This document shows positions 8,567 through 16,830 of a stretch of 64,000 nucleotides of DNA, piece after piece. Origin of the DNA: Chryseobacterium indologenes (GTDB taxonomy: Bacteria > Bacteroidota > Bacteroidia > Flavobacteriales > Weeksellaceae); NCBI GenBank assembly GCA_001013295.1, contig LAZY01000012.1, positions 30,524-94,523 on the forward strand. Direction: 5' to 3'. Position 1 is the first letter of the stretch. Every line of letters starts with the position of its first letter. The notes beneath the pieces are model-generated. The model had not been told where the DNA came from, did no database searches, and saw only the letters and a program-made list of their open reading frames with translations. A program made the translations under genes and the position numbers.

Positions 8567-9170
8567 TTTAAAAAAATTTTAATACTTTCTGGAGGCAAAT
8601 TTACAGTCGTCCTCACTAATATTAAAATTTGTTAATGTGATTAATATCATTGTTAAAATTCTAGCCTTTACAATAATAATTCATATCAAAGAGATCTCTT
8701 TAGGTTTTTCACAATATTATGAATAAAAAAATTACAAATCATTAACCAGAGCGCAATATACTTAGGTTTTTAAATTTTTCATTTTTTCTTAAAATCATTC
8801 AAATCCTGTTATTTTCCCAAAATCGATTAACTTAAAATGTTAATTTTTAAGTTATTAAGTCTTAAAATCTAAACAAATGTTTATAATTTCAAATATTTTT
8901 TATTGGTTTAAACGCTGTAAATGAAGCAAAACCGTGATGCCATCAAGGTAAAACATCCAGCAGAGATAAGAATTAAAAGAACCTCATTGAAATTTCACAT
9001 TCCCTTACCCTGCAAAAAAATACCTGTTTCAAAAAACATTGAGATTTAGTTTTAATCCGTTTTTTTTATAAAGGGCAATAAAATATGAGATCCTTGCTTA
9101 ATATTGAGTTAACATACTCTAAACAAAAACTCCGGCCTTCGGCCGGAGTTTAGCATATTTGATAAATTTC
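8567..9170. other. 604-bp AT-rich gap without a recognisable gene
   Basis: I see no ORF with coding character here. A -7-like TAAATTTG on the minus strand at 8596-8603 lies about 30 bases before the 7922-8566 gene and probably belongs to its promoter. The right end carries the 9124-9151 terminator. The rest is AT-rich DNA with short A and T runs and no clear long repeat. Confidence 0.6.
9124..9151 (-). terminator. Terminator of the 9171-9668 barrel gene
   Basis: A perfect GC-rich stem (AACTCCGGCC / GGCCGGAGTT around a TTC/GAA loop) is followed on the minus strand by TTTTTG, directly after the gene. Confidence 0.9.
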
Positions 9171-9668
9171 TTATTTCAGGAAGAAATTATAACCAATGTT
9201 AACAGCTCCTACAGTCCAGTCATGTTTGTACCAACCATAGTCACGTCTGTTACTGATCGACTGGTATCCTAAATACAACTCCCCTTTAGCCATCTGGTAT
9301 CCGAATTTAGGCTGTGCATAGAAACCACCATCAACACCATCTTTAGTAGAAATACCATATCCAAGGTCTAATCCTACGAAGATAGGCGCTCCTTTAAACT
9401 TATATTTACCGGAAACTGCTACAGGAATAAATCCGAAATCATCAAAGTGATCTTTTCCGAAAAAGTGAGAGTATCCTGTTGTTACCCCAAGATCAAAACC
9501 TTTAGCAATATTCCACATATAAGCAGCATCCACTCCCAGTGTAAATGAAGATACATTACTTGCATCAGATACCGGAACTCCGATATGCCCACCAATTTTA
9601 AAACCTTCCTGCGCCTGAACAGCACCTCCTAAAAGTGCAAAAGCACCTAGTAATAATAGTTTTTTCAT
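9171..9668 (-). CDS. Small outer-membrane beta-barrel protein
   Basis: This 165 aa protein has a signal peptide (MKKLLLLGAFALLGGAVQAQ) and about eight short amphipathic strands, including AYMWNIAKGFDLGVTTGYSHF and PIFVGLDLGYGIS. It ends in NIGYNFFLK. The size suits an eight-stranded barrel of the OmpA-like or OmpW-like type. It is not close in sequence to the 7-8.5 kb pair. It has its own promoter and terminator and is therefore a single-gene unit. Confidence 0.85.
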   Translation of the reverse strand: MKKLLLLGAFALLGGAVQAQEGFKIGGHIGVPVSDASNVSSFTLGVDAAYMWNIAKGFDLGVTTGYSHFFGKDHFDDFGFIPVAVSGKYKFKGAPIFVGLDLGYGISTKDGVDGGFYAQPKFGYQMAKGELYLGYQSISNRRDYGWYKHDWTVGAVNIGYNFFLK

Positions 9669-9694
9669 TTTTTTAGTAGCTTTAAATTACGCGG

Positions 9695-9723
9695 CAAAGG
9701 TACTAATTATTTTTCATCACAAA
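9695..9723 (-). promoter_or_regulatory. Promoter of the 9171-9668 barrel gene
   Basis: The minus strand carries TTTG (9720-9723), a 17-base gap counted to TACCTTTG (9695-9702), and then the start codon 27 bases further on. Both boxes fit the Flavobacteriia consensus. Confidence 0.7.
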
Positions 9724-9756
9724 AGCCGAACGCAGGAATCCGGTTCTCTGTAATGC

Positions 9757-9786
9757 AAAAACCAGGACTATTCCGTCCTGGTTTTT
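9757..9786 (-). terminator. Terminator of the 9814-10491 barrel gene
   Basis: A stem AAAACCAGGAC / GTCCTGGTTTT with a TATTCC loop and flanking A/T runs lies about 30 bases beyond the stop codon. It could work on either strand. Confidence 0.88.
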
Positions 9787-9813
9787 AATTATTTACGATC
9801 AAATTTTTCAGAA

Positions 9814-10491
9814 TTAGTTTCCTCCGAATTTGAAACCTATTCCTACCTGAACGAAGCTATTCTTCAGAGTTCCATTTTCACCATCTTGCTTTTTCATCAG
9901 GTTAGAAACGCCTAAGTTGTATCTTGCATCAAAGAACAATCCGTTCTCAAGGGTATATTCAGCACCAACAAACGGAGCCAAATTCAGCTTATTCATGTGG
10001 TCTTTCACATCTTCCGTTTCACTTGTAGAATCAGACACCGTCTGACCTCCTGCTGATCCTGTTAAATCAGCTGTTACTTTTATTTTTGCAGAAGTGATAA
10101 TTCCGACATTCAGACCTGCTGCAAATGCTAAATTTTCTGTAGCATAATATTTCGCACTCACAGGGATCTGTACGGTTCCTATTTTCCAATCAGATTTTTC
10201 AGTCCCTGTAACTGTAGCTCCCATCATGCTATATGAAACAGTTTCTTCTTGTTTACCTCCTATCGGCGAGTATAATACTTCTCCCTGTACAGCAAACTTA
10301 TCGTTGAATTTATATTCAGCCATTGCACCCACATAAAAAGTAGATTTTGCATCAAATTTGTAAGTACGCCCCTCACCAGTTGCTTTAAGCATTGATAAAG
10401 AATAACCCGCTTTAGGTCCAAATTTAAATTCCTGAGCGTTTGCAGAAATTCCCAATACAGCGACCGCTGCAGTAAGTAAAAGTTTTTTCAT
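9814..10491 (-). CDS. Outer-membrane beta-barrel protein (PorT-like fold)
   Basis: This 225 aa protein is counted from the ATG at 10491. A longer reading that starts 30 bases upstream would place ten non-signal residues before an excellent signal peptide (MKKLLLTAAVAVLGISANAQ) and is rejected. The mature part begins EFKFGPKAGYSLSML and ends FVQVGIGFKFGGN, the typical opening and closing strands of the PorT-family or porin-like barrels common in Bacteroidota. The promoter fits the chosen start. Confidence 0.86.
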   Translation of the reverse strand: MKKLLLTAAVAVLGISANAQEFKFGPKAGYSLSMLKATGEGRTYKFDAKSTFYVGAMAEYKFNDKFAVQGEVLYSPIGGKQEETVSYSMMGATVTGTEKSDWKIGTVQIPVSAKYYATENLAFAAGLNVGIITSAKIKVTADLTGSAGGQTVSDSTSETEDVKDHMNKLNLAPFVGAEYTLENGLFFDARYNLGVSNLMKKQDGENGTLKNSFVQVGIGFKFGGN

Positions 10492-10518
10492 TGTTGTTAG
10501 TTCTAAGTTTAAGGACTG

Positions 10519-10549
10519 CAAAACTAATTATTTTTTTTAAAACACCAAA
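10519..10549 (-). promoter_or_regulatory. Promoter of the 9814-10491 barrel gene
   Basis: The minus strand reads TTTG (10546-10549), 19 bases, then TAGTTTTG (10519-10526). This is one of the best consensus matches in the window. Confidence 0.75.
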
Positions 10550-10609
10550 TTTTGTCTTAAAATTTAGCGTTAATAAAAGGTTAACGAAAACTTTTACATT
10601 ATTCTCCTA

Positions 10610-11569
10610 CTAGTCGTTTCTCAGTCTTTTCTCTTCATCGTTATAAGCAAGGATAATCTTTCTTACCACCGGGTGTCTTACTACATCCTCTTCTGTAAGA
10701 TGCACAAATCCAATCTCTTTCACGCCACTTAAAATTCTCATTGCTTCTTTCAGCCCCGACTGTTGGTTTTTCGGAAGGTCAATCTGGCTTGGGTCTCCGG
10801 TAATAATGAACTTGGCATTCATCCCCATTCTCGTCAGGAACATTTTCATCTGAGCATGGGTGGTATTCTGCGCTTCATCAAGAATTACGAAAGCATCATC
10901 CAGGGTACGCCCTCTCATAAAAGCCAAAGGAGCTACCTCAATCACTTTTTTCTCCATAAAGCCTTCAAGCTTTTCATGAGGGATCATATCTCTAAGTGCG
11001 TCATATAAAGGCTGCAAATAAGGATCCAGTTTTTCTTTAAGGTCTCCCGGCAAAAATCCAAGACTCTCCCCTGCTTCCACAGCAGGTCTTGTCAGAACGA
11101 TTCTTTTTACCTCTTTATCTCTTAAAGCTCTTGCCGCCAATGCTACACTCGTATATGTTTTTCCGGTTCCAGCAGGACCTATGGCAAAAACCATGTCCTT
11201 TTTTTCCGTTTCTTTTACCAGTTTTTTAAGATTGGTAGTTTTCGCCTTAATAACTTTTCCGTTTACTCCTTTTACGATAATATCCTGGTCAAAGATCAGT
11301 TGTTTCTCGTTTTCATCTTTAATATTCAATATATTTTCAACGTCTTTCAGCCCTATTGAATTGTTTTTGGAGATGAATTTTAGAATATCATCCAGTTTTT
11401 GCTTCAGTATATCCAGGGCTTCCTGATTTCCCATCGCAAAGATGAAATGATCTCTTCCTGTAATTTTAAGGGTTGGAAAGGTTGATTTTATTAAGTTGAA
11501 ATATTGGTTATTAACTCCATAGAAGATTTTTGCGTCAATATCTTCCAAATCATATGTTAATTCAAACAT
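10610..11569 (-). CDS. phoH: PhoH family ATPase
   Basis: This 319 aa protein has a small N-terminal domain (about 1-105) followed by a PhoH P-loop ATPase domain. Walker A (GPAGTGKT) lies near residue 137, VLTRPAVEAGESLGFLPGD follows, and Walker B (VILDEAQNTT) lies near 230. PhoH-like (PhoL) proteins are linked to RNA metabolism and ribosome maturation, often beside ybeY. Here the neighbours are unrelated, so context adds nothing. Family assignment is firm, but the cellular role is known only from homologues. Confidence 0.95.
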   Translation of the reverse strand: MFELTYDLEDIDAKIFYGVNNQYFNLIKSTFPTLKITGRDHFIFAMGNQEALDILKQKLDDILKFISKNNSIGLKDVENILNIKDENEKQLIFDQDIIVKGVNGKVIKAKTTNLKKLVKETEKKDMVFAIGPAGTGKTYTSVALAARALRDKEVKRIVLTRPAVEAGESLGFLPGDLKEKLDPYLQPLYDALRDMIPHEKLEGFMEKKVIEVAPLAFMRGRTLDDAFVILDEAQNTTHAQMKMFLTRMGMNAKFIITGDPSQIDLPKNQQSGLKEAMRILSGVKEIGFVHLTEEDVVRHPVVRKIILAYNDEEKRLRND

Positions 11570-11666
11570 GCAGTATTTTTATTTTTAGATTTTAAAATTA
11601 AAGCTTTTTTTCAAATTTATATCAAATTCTTTTCAACAATCTTTCGGGCTTTCTTTTTATTTTAAA

Positions 11667-11674
11667 TAACTTTG
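11667..11674 (+). promoter_or_regulatory. -7 promoter element of the SAM hydrolase-like gene
   Basis: TAACTTTG matches TANNTTTG, 28 bases before the ATG at 11703. TTTC at 11642-11645, 21 bases upstream, may stand in for the TTTG box. Confidence 0.45.
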
Positions 11675-11702
11675 CAATACTACACTATTCGATACATTGC
11701 TC

Positions 11703-12530
11703 ATGTCAATTATTACCCTTACTTCGGATTTCGGAAATTTAGATTACAGAGTTGCCGCTGTGAAAGGCAATATTCTGTCTCTAAATCCTGAGGTTAATAT
11801 TATTGATATAACCCACGACATCCAGGCATTCAACCTTATACAGACATCGTATATTGTAAGAAATGCATATAAATATTTCCCGAAAGGGACCATTCACATT
11901 CTGTCTGTAGACAGTTTTTATCATAAATCAAGAAAAAATATTCTTTATAAAGCGGACGGATCTTATTTCCTGGCGGCAGACAATGGCCTTTTAAGCCTTA
12001 TCTTTTTTGATATTAAGCCGGAAGCCATCTATGAGCTTACACTCAACAACCGTTTTGATGACGTCATTGATTTCACATCTACGGATATTTTCGTTCCCGC
12101 TGCGGTACACCTGGCCAATGGTGGACTTCCTGAAGTCATCGGACGGAAGATAGATACCGCTAAGCAGCTTATGTTCCCAAGAGCAGTATACAACGAGTCT
12201 GAAGGAATGATCATTGGAGAAGTCACCTATATTGATAATTTCGGAAATATAATCTCAAATATCAACAAAGATTTTTTCGAAAATATCAGCAAAGGATACA
12301 ATGGTTTTACGATAAAATTCAGAAACCTGAGTCTTTCGAGAGTATTTTCGAGTCATACAGAGGTCGTTTCGGACTGGGAAAGGGAGACAGAATTCCATGG
12401 TCAGTCTGCAGCCATCTTCAATGACAGTCAGCTATTGGAGCTTACTATCTACAAAGGGAGCAAGAAAAACGGTGCTAAAAGCCTGTTTGGCTTGAATGTA
12501 GGCGAGAATATCTACATTGAGTTCAGCTAA
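11703..12530 (+). CDS. SAM hydroxide adenosyltransferase (DUF62) family protein
   Basis: This 275 aa protein opens with the family hallmark SIITLTSDFGNLDYRVAAVKG. It carries the conserved aspartates and IDITHDI-, SVDSFYH- and AADNGLLSL-type blocks. The DUF62 family includes fluorinase/chlorinase and, far more often, enzymes that hydrolyse S-adenosylmethionine to adenosine and methionine. Nothing here suggests halogenation, so SAM hydrolysis is the default expectation. I use the ATG at 11703 and not a TTG six bases earlier. No operon partner is evident. Confidence 0.9.
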   Translation: MSIITLTSDFGNLDYRVAAVKGNILSLNPEVNIIDITHDIQAFNLIQTSYIVRNAYKYFPKGTIHILSVDSFYHKSRKNILYKADGSYFLAADNGLLSLIFFDIKPEAIYELTLNNRFDDVIDFTSTDIFVPAAVHLANGGLPEVIGRKIDTAKQLMFPRAVYNESEGMIIGEVTYIDNFGNIISNINKDFFENISKGYNGFTIKFRNLSLSRVFSSHTEVVSDWERETEFHGQSAAIFNDSQLLELTIYKGSKKNGAKSLFGLNVGENIYIEFS

Positions 12531-12565
12531 AATTATATATTTCATAAAAAAACCGATTTTTTTTA

Positions 12566-12573
12566 TATATTTG
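12566..12573 (+). promoter_or_regulatory. -7 promoter element of the lone E2 gene
   Basis: TATATTTG matches TANNTTTG, 20 bases before the start codon. No definite TTG box was found. Confidence 0.4.
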
Positions 12574-12593
12574 TCAAAATCTAAAAATCAAAA

Positions 12594-13901
12594 ATGGCAG
12601 AATACAAACTATTGCTTCCTTCCATGGGAGAAGGTGTTATGGAAGCGACTATTATCACTTGGTTATTCAATGAAGGTGATAACGTAAAAGAGGATGACTC
12701 CGTAGTAGAAATTGCAACAGATAAAGTAGATTCAGACGTACCGACACCAGTTTCGGGGAAGATCGTAAAAATTTTAAAGCAAAAAGATGAAGTTGCAAAA
12801 GTAGGCGAAGCTATTGCGATTTTAGAAATTGAAGGCGAAGGTACTGCTTCTGAGGAAGTACAGGCTGAAACACCGGCTGCCGCTCCGGATGCTGAAACAC
12901 TGAACGTTATTGAACAGCCTTTACAAACTACTGTGGCTTCAAACGTAGAATTTTCAGGAGATCTTTATTTATCTCCACTTGTAAAATCGATCGCACAACA
13001 GGAAAATATTTCTGAAGCTGAACTGAAATCTATCAAAGGAAGCGGTTTAGAAGGAAGAATTACCAAAGAAGATATACTAGGATATGTGGCTAACAGAGGT
13101 AATCAGCCAGCTCAGCAGGCTGCTCCTGTACAGGTAGCTTCTACTCCAAAACCTGCCGTATCTGCTCCGGCAGCTACTGTTCCGGTAAGTGCGGGTGATG
13201 AGATCATTCCAATGGACAGAATGAGAAAGATCATCGCTGAAAACATGGTGAAAGCAAAGCAAATTGCGCCACACGTAACTTCATTCATTGAAACAGACGT
13301 TACCAACGTTGTAAAATGGAGAGCCAAAAATAAAGCTGCCTTCGAAAAACGTGAAGGTGAAAAACTTACTTTCATGCCAATCTTCGTGAAAGCGGTTGTA
13401 AAAGCGATCCAGGATTTCCCAATGATCAACGTTTCTGTAAGTGGTGAAAACATCATCAAAAAGAAAAACATCAATATCGGTATGGCTACTGCCCTTCCGG
13501 ATGGAAATCTTATCGTTCCTGTAATCAAAAATGCCGACCAGTTATCCCTTTCAGGTCTTGCAAAAGCGATCAATGATTTAGCGTACAGAGCAAGAAACAA
13601 GAAATTAAGACCTGAAGACACTCAGGGAGCAACGTATACGATCTCTAACGTAGGAAGCTTTGGAAACCTTATGGGAACCCCAATTATTCCTCAGCCTCAG
13701 GTAGCAATCCTTGCCATCGGAGCGATCGTTAAAAAGCCTGCAGTTCTGGAAACAGCAGACGGAGACGTAATTGCGATCAGAAACTTAATGTTCATGTCTC
13801 ACTCTTATGACCACAGAGTAGTAGATGGTTCTTTAGGAGGAATGATGCTGAAGCACGTTCATGACTATCTTGAAAACTGGGATCTGAATACCGAAATATA
13901 A
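12594..13901 (+). CDS. 2-oxoacid dehydrogenase E2 (lipoamide acyltransferase), probably branched-chain type
   Basis: This 435 aa protein has an N-terminal lipoyl domain (lipoyl Lys44 in EIATDKVDSDVP), an Ala/Pro-rich linker, a peripheral subunit-binding domain at about 125-160 (SPLVKSIAQQ and GSGLEGRITKEDIL), a second linker and a CATALYTIC acyltransferase core ending in SHSYDHRVVDGSLGG (the H-x3-DG catalytic motif). This architecture is that of the E2 subunit of the branched-chain 2-oxoacid or pyruvate complexes. It differs clearly from the 2-oxoglutarate E2 at 31.5 kb. No E1 or E3 gene is adjacent, so substrate assignment is tentative. Confidence 0.9.
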   Translation: MAEYKLLLPSMGEGVMEATIITWLFNEGDNVKEDDSVVEIATDKVDSDVPTPVSGKIVKILKQKDEVAKVGEAIAILEIEGEGTASEEVQAETPAAAPDAETLNVIEQPLQTTVASNVEFSGDLYLSPLVKSIAQQENISEAELKSIKGSGLEGRITKEDILGYVANRGNQPAQQAAPVQVASTPKPAVSAPAATVPVSAGDEIIPMDRMRKIIAENMVKAKQIAPHVTSFIETDVTNVVKWRAKNKAAFEKREGEKLTFMPIFVKAVVKAIQDFPMINVSVSGENIIKKKNINIGMATALPDGNLIVPVIKNADQLSLSGLAKAINDLAYRARNKKLRPEDTQGATYTISNVGSFGNLMGTPIIPQPQVAILAIGAIVKKPAVLETADGDVIAIRNLMFMSHSYDHRVVDGSLGGMMLKHVHDYLENWDLNTEI

Positions 13902-13952
13902 TAGGAAAATCCTTTAGAAAGCAGAAACACACCATCCTAAACAAACAGAAAT

Positions 13953-14144
13953 ATGAAAGGCGCAACATTATTGGCCATAATATCATTAAGTGTTATCATT
14001 CTTCTTGATCTTATCCAGTTTATTCTCGGCTTTACTGAAATGTATTCTATTGAGCTGTACCGTGCCTTTGGTATTATCCATCTTCTTTGTTTTGCTGGTA
14101 TTCTGCAGTTTTTTGTTAAATTGTACAATAAACAGAAGGAATGA
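13953..14144 (+). CDS. Small membrane protein, first of an overlapping pair
   Basis: This 63 aa protein has two hydrophobic helices (about residues 5-27 and 36-57) and a basic C-terminus. Its stop codon overlaps the next gene's start in ATGA, so the two are translationally coupled. No family was recognised. Confidence 0.65.
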   Translation: MKGATLLAIISLSVIILLDLIQFILGFTEMYSIELYRAFGIIHLLCFAGILQFFVKLYNKQKE

Positions 14145-14479
14145 ATCCTGAGCTTAGAGAACTTTTTGAGATCAAACAGGATGATAGAAAAAGCAGTCGT
14201 CCTGTTGTTAAGCAGAATGTATTGCTTCATGTCTTCATCCGTCTTGGTATCGTAATTTTGGGAACGATTGTTTTCTCCATTGCAATGAGCCAGGCAAGCG
14301 GTTGGGGCGCATATGGTTACTTATTCTATATGTTGATCTTTCATGGCCTGTGGCTTACTTTCCTCATTATTGAGACGATAGTTCTTCAAAGCAGTGGAAA
14401 GTACAAACTCAGAAATGCGAATTCTATTCTCATTGGAATTCTTCTCTTAATTTATGGAATAGGATTCTCACTTATATAA
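14141..14479 (+). CDS. Small membrane protein, second of an overlapping pair
   Basis: This 112 aa protein has a charged cytoplasmic-looking N-terminus (ELFEIKQDDRKSSRPVVKQN) followed by three hydrophobic helices at about 30-47, 56-79 and 91-110. It overlaps the preceding gene by four bases and is followed by a terminator, so the two small genes form a compact unit. No enzymatic motif is visible and function is unknown. Confidence 0.7.
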   Translation: MNPELRELFEIKQDDRKSSRPVVKQNVLLHVFIRLGIVILGTIVFSIAMSQASGWGAYGYLFYMLIFHGLWLTFLIIETIVLQSSGKYKLRNANSILIGILLLIYGIGFSLI

Positions 14480-14501
14480 GATATTCAACAGATAAATGAT
14501 A

Positions 14502-14528
14502 AAGCTTCCCTTTTGGGAGGCTTTTTTC
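14502..14528 (+). terminator. Terminator after the small membrane protein pair
   Basis: Stem AAGCTTCCC / GGGAGGCTT with a TTTT loop and a following T-run, 22 bases after the stop codon. Confidence 0.82.
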
Positions 14529-14697
14529 TTATGCAAGCAGTTTCCAGACCTATGAAAGGCTAAAATATCATTATCTCACTCATAACGAGGTGCTATTTTT
14601 TTATTTTAAGGAATAAAGTAATAGATTGGGATAGAGTTTATTTATTTTGGATTTTTCCCTGAATAATTTTATCTTTAAAACAAACTATTGTAAACAA

Positions 14698-15330
14698 ATG
14701 GAATTAGATTTCAGAAAACTGCTTGTCACCAAATTATTTGGCTTTTCCAAAGAAGATGAAAAACTGATCTGTGAAGTCTATGATCAATTATTTGAACTTT
14801 ATGCTATTTCAGTAATAGATATTCAGGATTCGCCTTACAAAGAATTCAGTTCCGGCTCTGATCAGGTTAATCTTTTAAAAACACCAAAAATCTGTTACTA
14901 CATTACCAACAAGGACAAAACCAATACATTCTATCTTTTTATTATGAATATCGTCGGAACCTCAATCAGAGGCGCCCGTATGACCGATAAGGAAGATACA
15001 CTAGAAATCTGGGGATTAAAAAAACTAGATGACAATTATGGATATATTTCGATCAATAAGAAAAATTTGGCCGATAAAATCGCAGGAATCTTCAGCAGTT
15101 TCAATATTAATTATAAAGAAAACAAGGATTTTAAAGACTTTTATGTTCTGGGAAGCGACCCTTATAAAACGATGACATTTTTAAATGCTCACAGAAAAGA
15201 GATCATCAAAACGATTCCTGATGCAGATTTTAAAATTGAAATAAAAAATGATCTGTTAAGTTTCGGCCTGCCAAAAAAGCTAAGCGTAGACAATGCATTC
15301 ATCATTGCAGATTTTCTGGAGAACATATAA
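14698..15330 (+). CDS. Uncharacterised cytoplasmic protein
   Basis: This 210 aa protein is read from the ATG at 14698. An in-frame TTG 51 bases upstream adds an unconvincing leader. The protein is soluble, mixed alpha/beta, rich in Lys, Asp and Phe, with no signal peptide or membrane helix. No catalytic motif was recognised. It lies 43 bases upstream of the ClC transporter gene on the same strand and may be co-transcribed with it, but this is positional inference only. Confidence 0.7.
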   Translation: MELDFRKLLVTKLFGFSKEDEKLICEVYDQLFELYAISVIDIQDSPYKEFSSGSDQVNLLKTPKICYYITNKDKTNTFYLFIMNIVGTSIRGARMTDKEDTLEIWGLKKLDDNYGYISINKKNLADKIAGIFSSFNINYKENKDFKDFYVLGSDPYKTMTFLNAHRKEIIKTIPDADFKIEIKNDLLSFGLPKKLSVDNAFIIADFLENI

Positions 15331-15372
15331 ATCCCGGAATTTTACCGTAAATTCATCCCACAAAACCTACAA

Positions 15373-16722
15373 ATGCTGAAAATCTTTACTTTCATACGGG
15401 AAGCTATTAAAAAATCTTTTGACAACATCCGGAATGAGCAGCTGAAGTACAATCTTCTTCAGGCGATTCCCTTTTGGATCGGATCTGTCATTACAGGATT
15501 CTTTGCCGTCATGTACGCCCAGATCTTCGCATGGGGTGAAAATCTTATGAATTTTATTTTTGACTGGCACGCCTGGATGATCTTCATTATTGCTCCTATA
15601 GGCTTTGTACTTTCCTGGTGGCTGGTAAAAGAATTTGCACCCAACGCCAAAGGAAGTGGTATTCCACAGGTGATGGCAGCGGTAGAACTGGCCAATCCGA
15701 AGGAACATAAGAAGATCAGAAGTCTTTTAAGCCTTAAGATTATTTTTTTTAAGATTCTTTCTTCGGTAATCTTAGTGATTGGTGGAGGCGCTGTAGGCCG
15801 TGAGGGACCTACTATTCAGATCGCAGGTTCAGTATTCAGAAAAGTCAACGAATATCTTCCGGAATGGTGGCCGAAGATCTCCAAGAAGAATATGATCATG
15901 ACAGGAGCAGCAGCGGGACTTGCAGCAGCTTTCAATACTCCATTGGGAGGAATTGTATTTGCTGTAGAAGAACTTTCAAAAACCCATATCAATTACTTTA
16001 AAACAGCATTATTTACTGCCGTTATCATTGCAGGACTTACTGCCCAGACCCTGGCGGGCTCTTATTTGTATTTAGGGTATCCCAAAACGAATGATGTTTC
16101 CTTGATGGTTATGTTTCCTATTATTCTGGTGGCTGCTACTGCAGGAATTCTCGCAAGCCAGCTTTCCGTGATCATGCTTAAAATCAATGGTTGGAAAAAG
16201 AAAACCCTGAAAACAGATAGAGCCAATGTGGTATTTCTGGTTATTTGTGCCCTGATTATTGCTTCAATAGCCTATTTCATCAACAGGGAAGTTCTGGGCT
16301 CCGGAAAAGAGATCATGGAACGCGTCCTTTTTACTAAGAATAAACATGAAGACTGGTATGTTCCGGTCTTAAGAATGCTGGGCCCTGCCCTTTCCTTTAC
16401 TTCCGGAGGTGCAGGCGGAATTTTCGCCCCAGCATTGACTGCCGGAGCCAGTATTGGTTCTGTAATCTCAGGAGCCATTCATCTTACGGCCAATGAAACC
16501 AATGTGGTTATTCTTGCTGGAATGGTCGCTTTTCTGACAGGAATTACCAGAGCACCATTTACTTCTGCCATTATTGTTCTGGAGATGACAGACAGGCATT
16601 CTCTGATTTTCCATCTGATGCTCGCCGGAATGGTATCCTCTATTGCTTCTATTCTTGTAAGCAGGCATTCTTTGTATGATGTTTTGAAAGTAAATTTTTT
16701 AACAGAAATAAGAAAAGATTAA
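15373..16722 (+). CDS. ClC-family chloride channel/transporter
   Basis: This 449 aa integral membrane protein carries the three ClC selectivity signatures: GSGIPQ, GREGPTIQI (with the gating glutamate that marks Cl-/H+ exchange-competent members) and GGIFAPALTAGAS. The length fits the core membrane domain without C-terminal CBS domains, as in Escherichia coli ClcA. Such proteins exchange chloride for protons, for example in acid resistance. The external glutamate is present. The internal proton glutamate could not be assigned by eye, so exchanger versus channel is not settled. Confidence 0.94.
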   Translation: MLKIFTFIREAIKKSFDNIRNEQLKYNLLQAIPFWIGSVITGFFAVMYAQIFAWGENLMNFIFDWHAWMIFIIAPIGFVLSWWLVKEFAPNAKGSGIPQVMAAVELANPKEHKKIRSLLSLKIIFFKILSSVILVIGGGAVGREGPTIQIAGSVFRKVNEYLPEWWPKISKKNMIMTGAAAGLAAAFNTPLGGIVFAVEELSKTHINYFKTALFTAVIIAGLTAQTLAGSYLYLGYPKTNDVSLMVMFPIILVAATAGILASQLSVIMLKINGWKKKTLKTDRANVVFLVICALIIASIAYFINREVLGSGKEIMERVLFTKNKHEDWYVPVLRMLGPALSFTSGGAGGIFAPALTAGASIGSVISGAIHLTANETNVVILAGMVAFLTGITRAPFTSAIIVLEMTDRHSLIFHLMLAGMVSSIASILVSRHSLYDVLKVNFLTEIRKD

Positions 16723-16770
16723 AAAATAAACAACAAATACCTTATTTGGTTAAATAAAATTTAGTAACAA

Positions 16771-16802
16771 TTTGGTTTTCAGCATAATTTTAATTACATT
16801 TG
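16771..16802 (+). promoter_or_regulatory. Promoter of the 16831-18174 T9SS substrate gene
   Basis: TTTG (16771-16774), 20 bases, then TACATTTG (16795-16802), 28 bases before the start codon. An excellent match to the Flavobacteriia consensus. Confidence 0.75.
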
Positions 16803-16830
16803 GAATACAACCAAATAAAATATTACTGTT

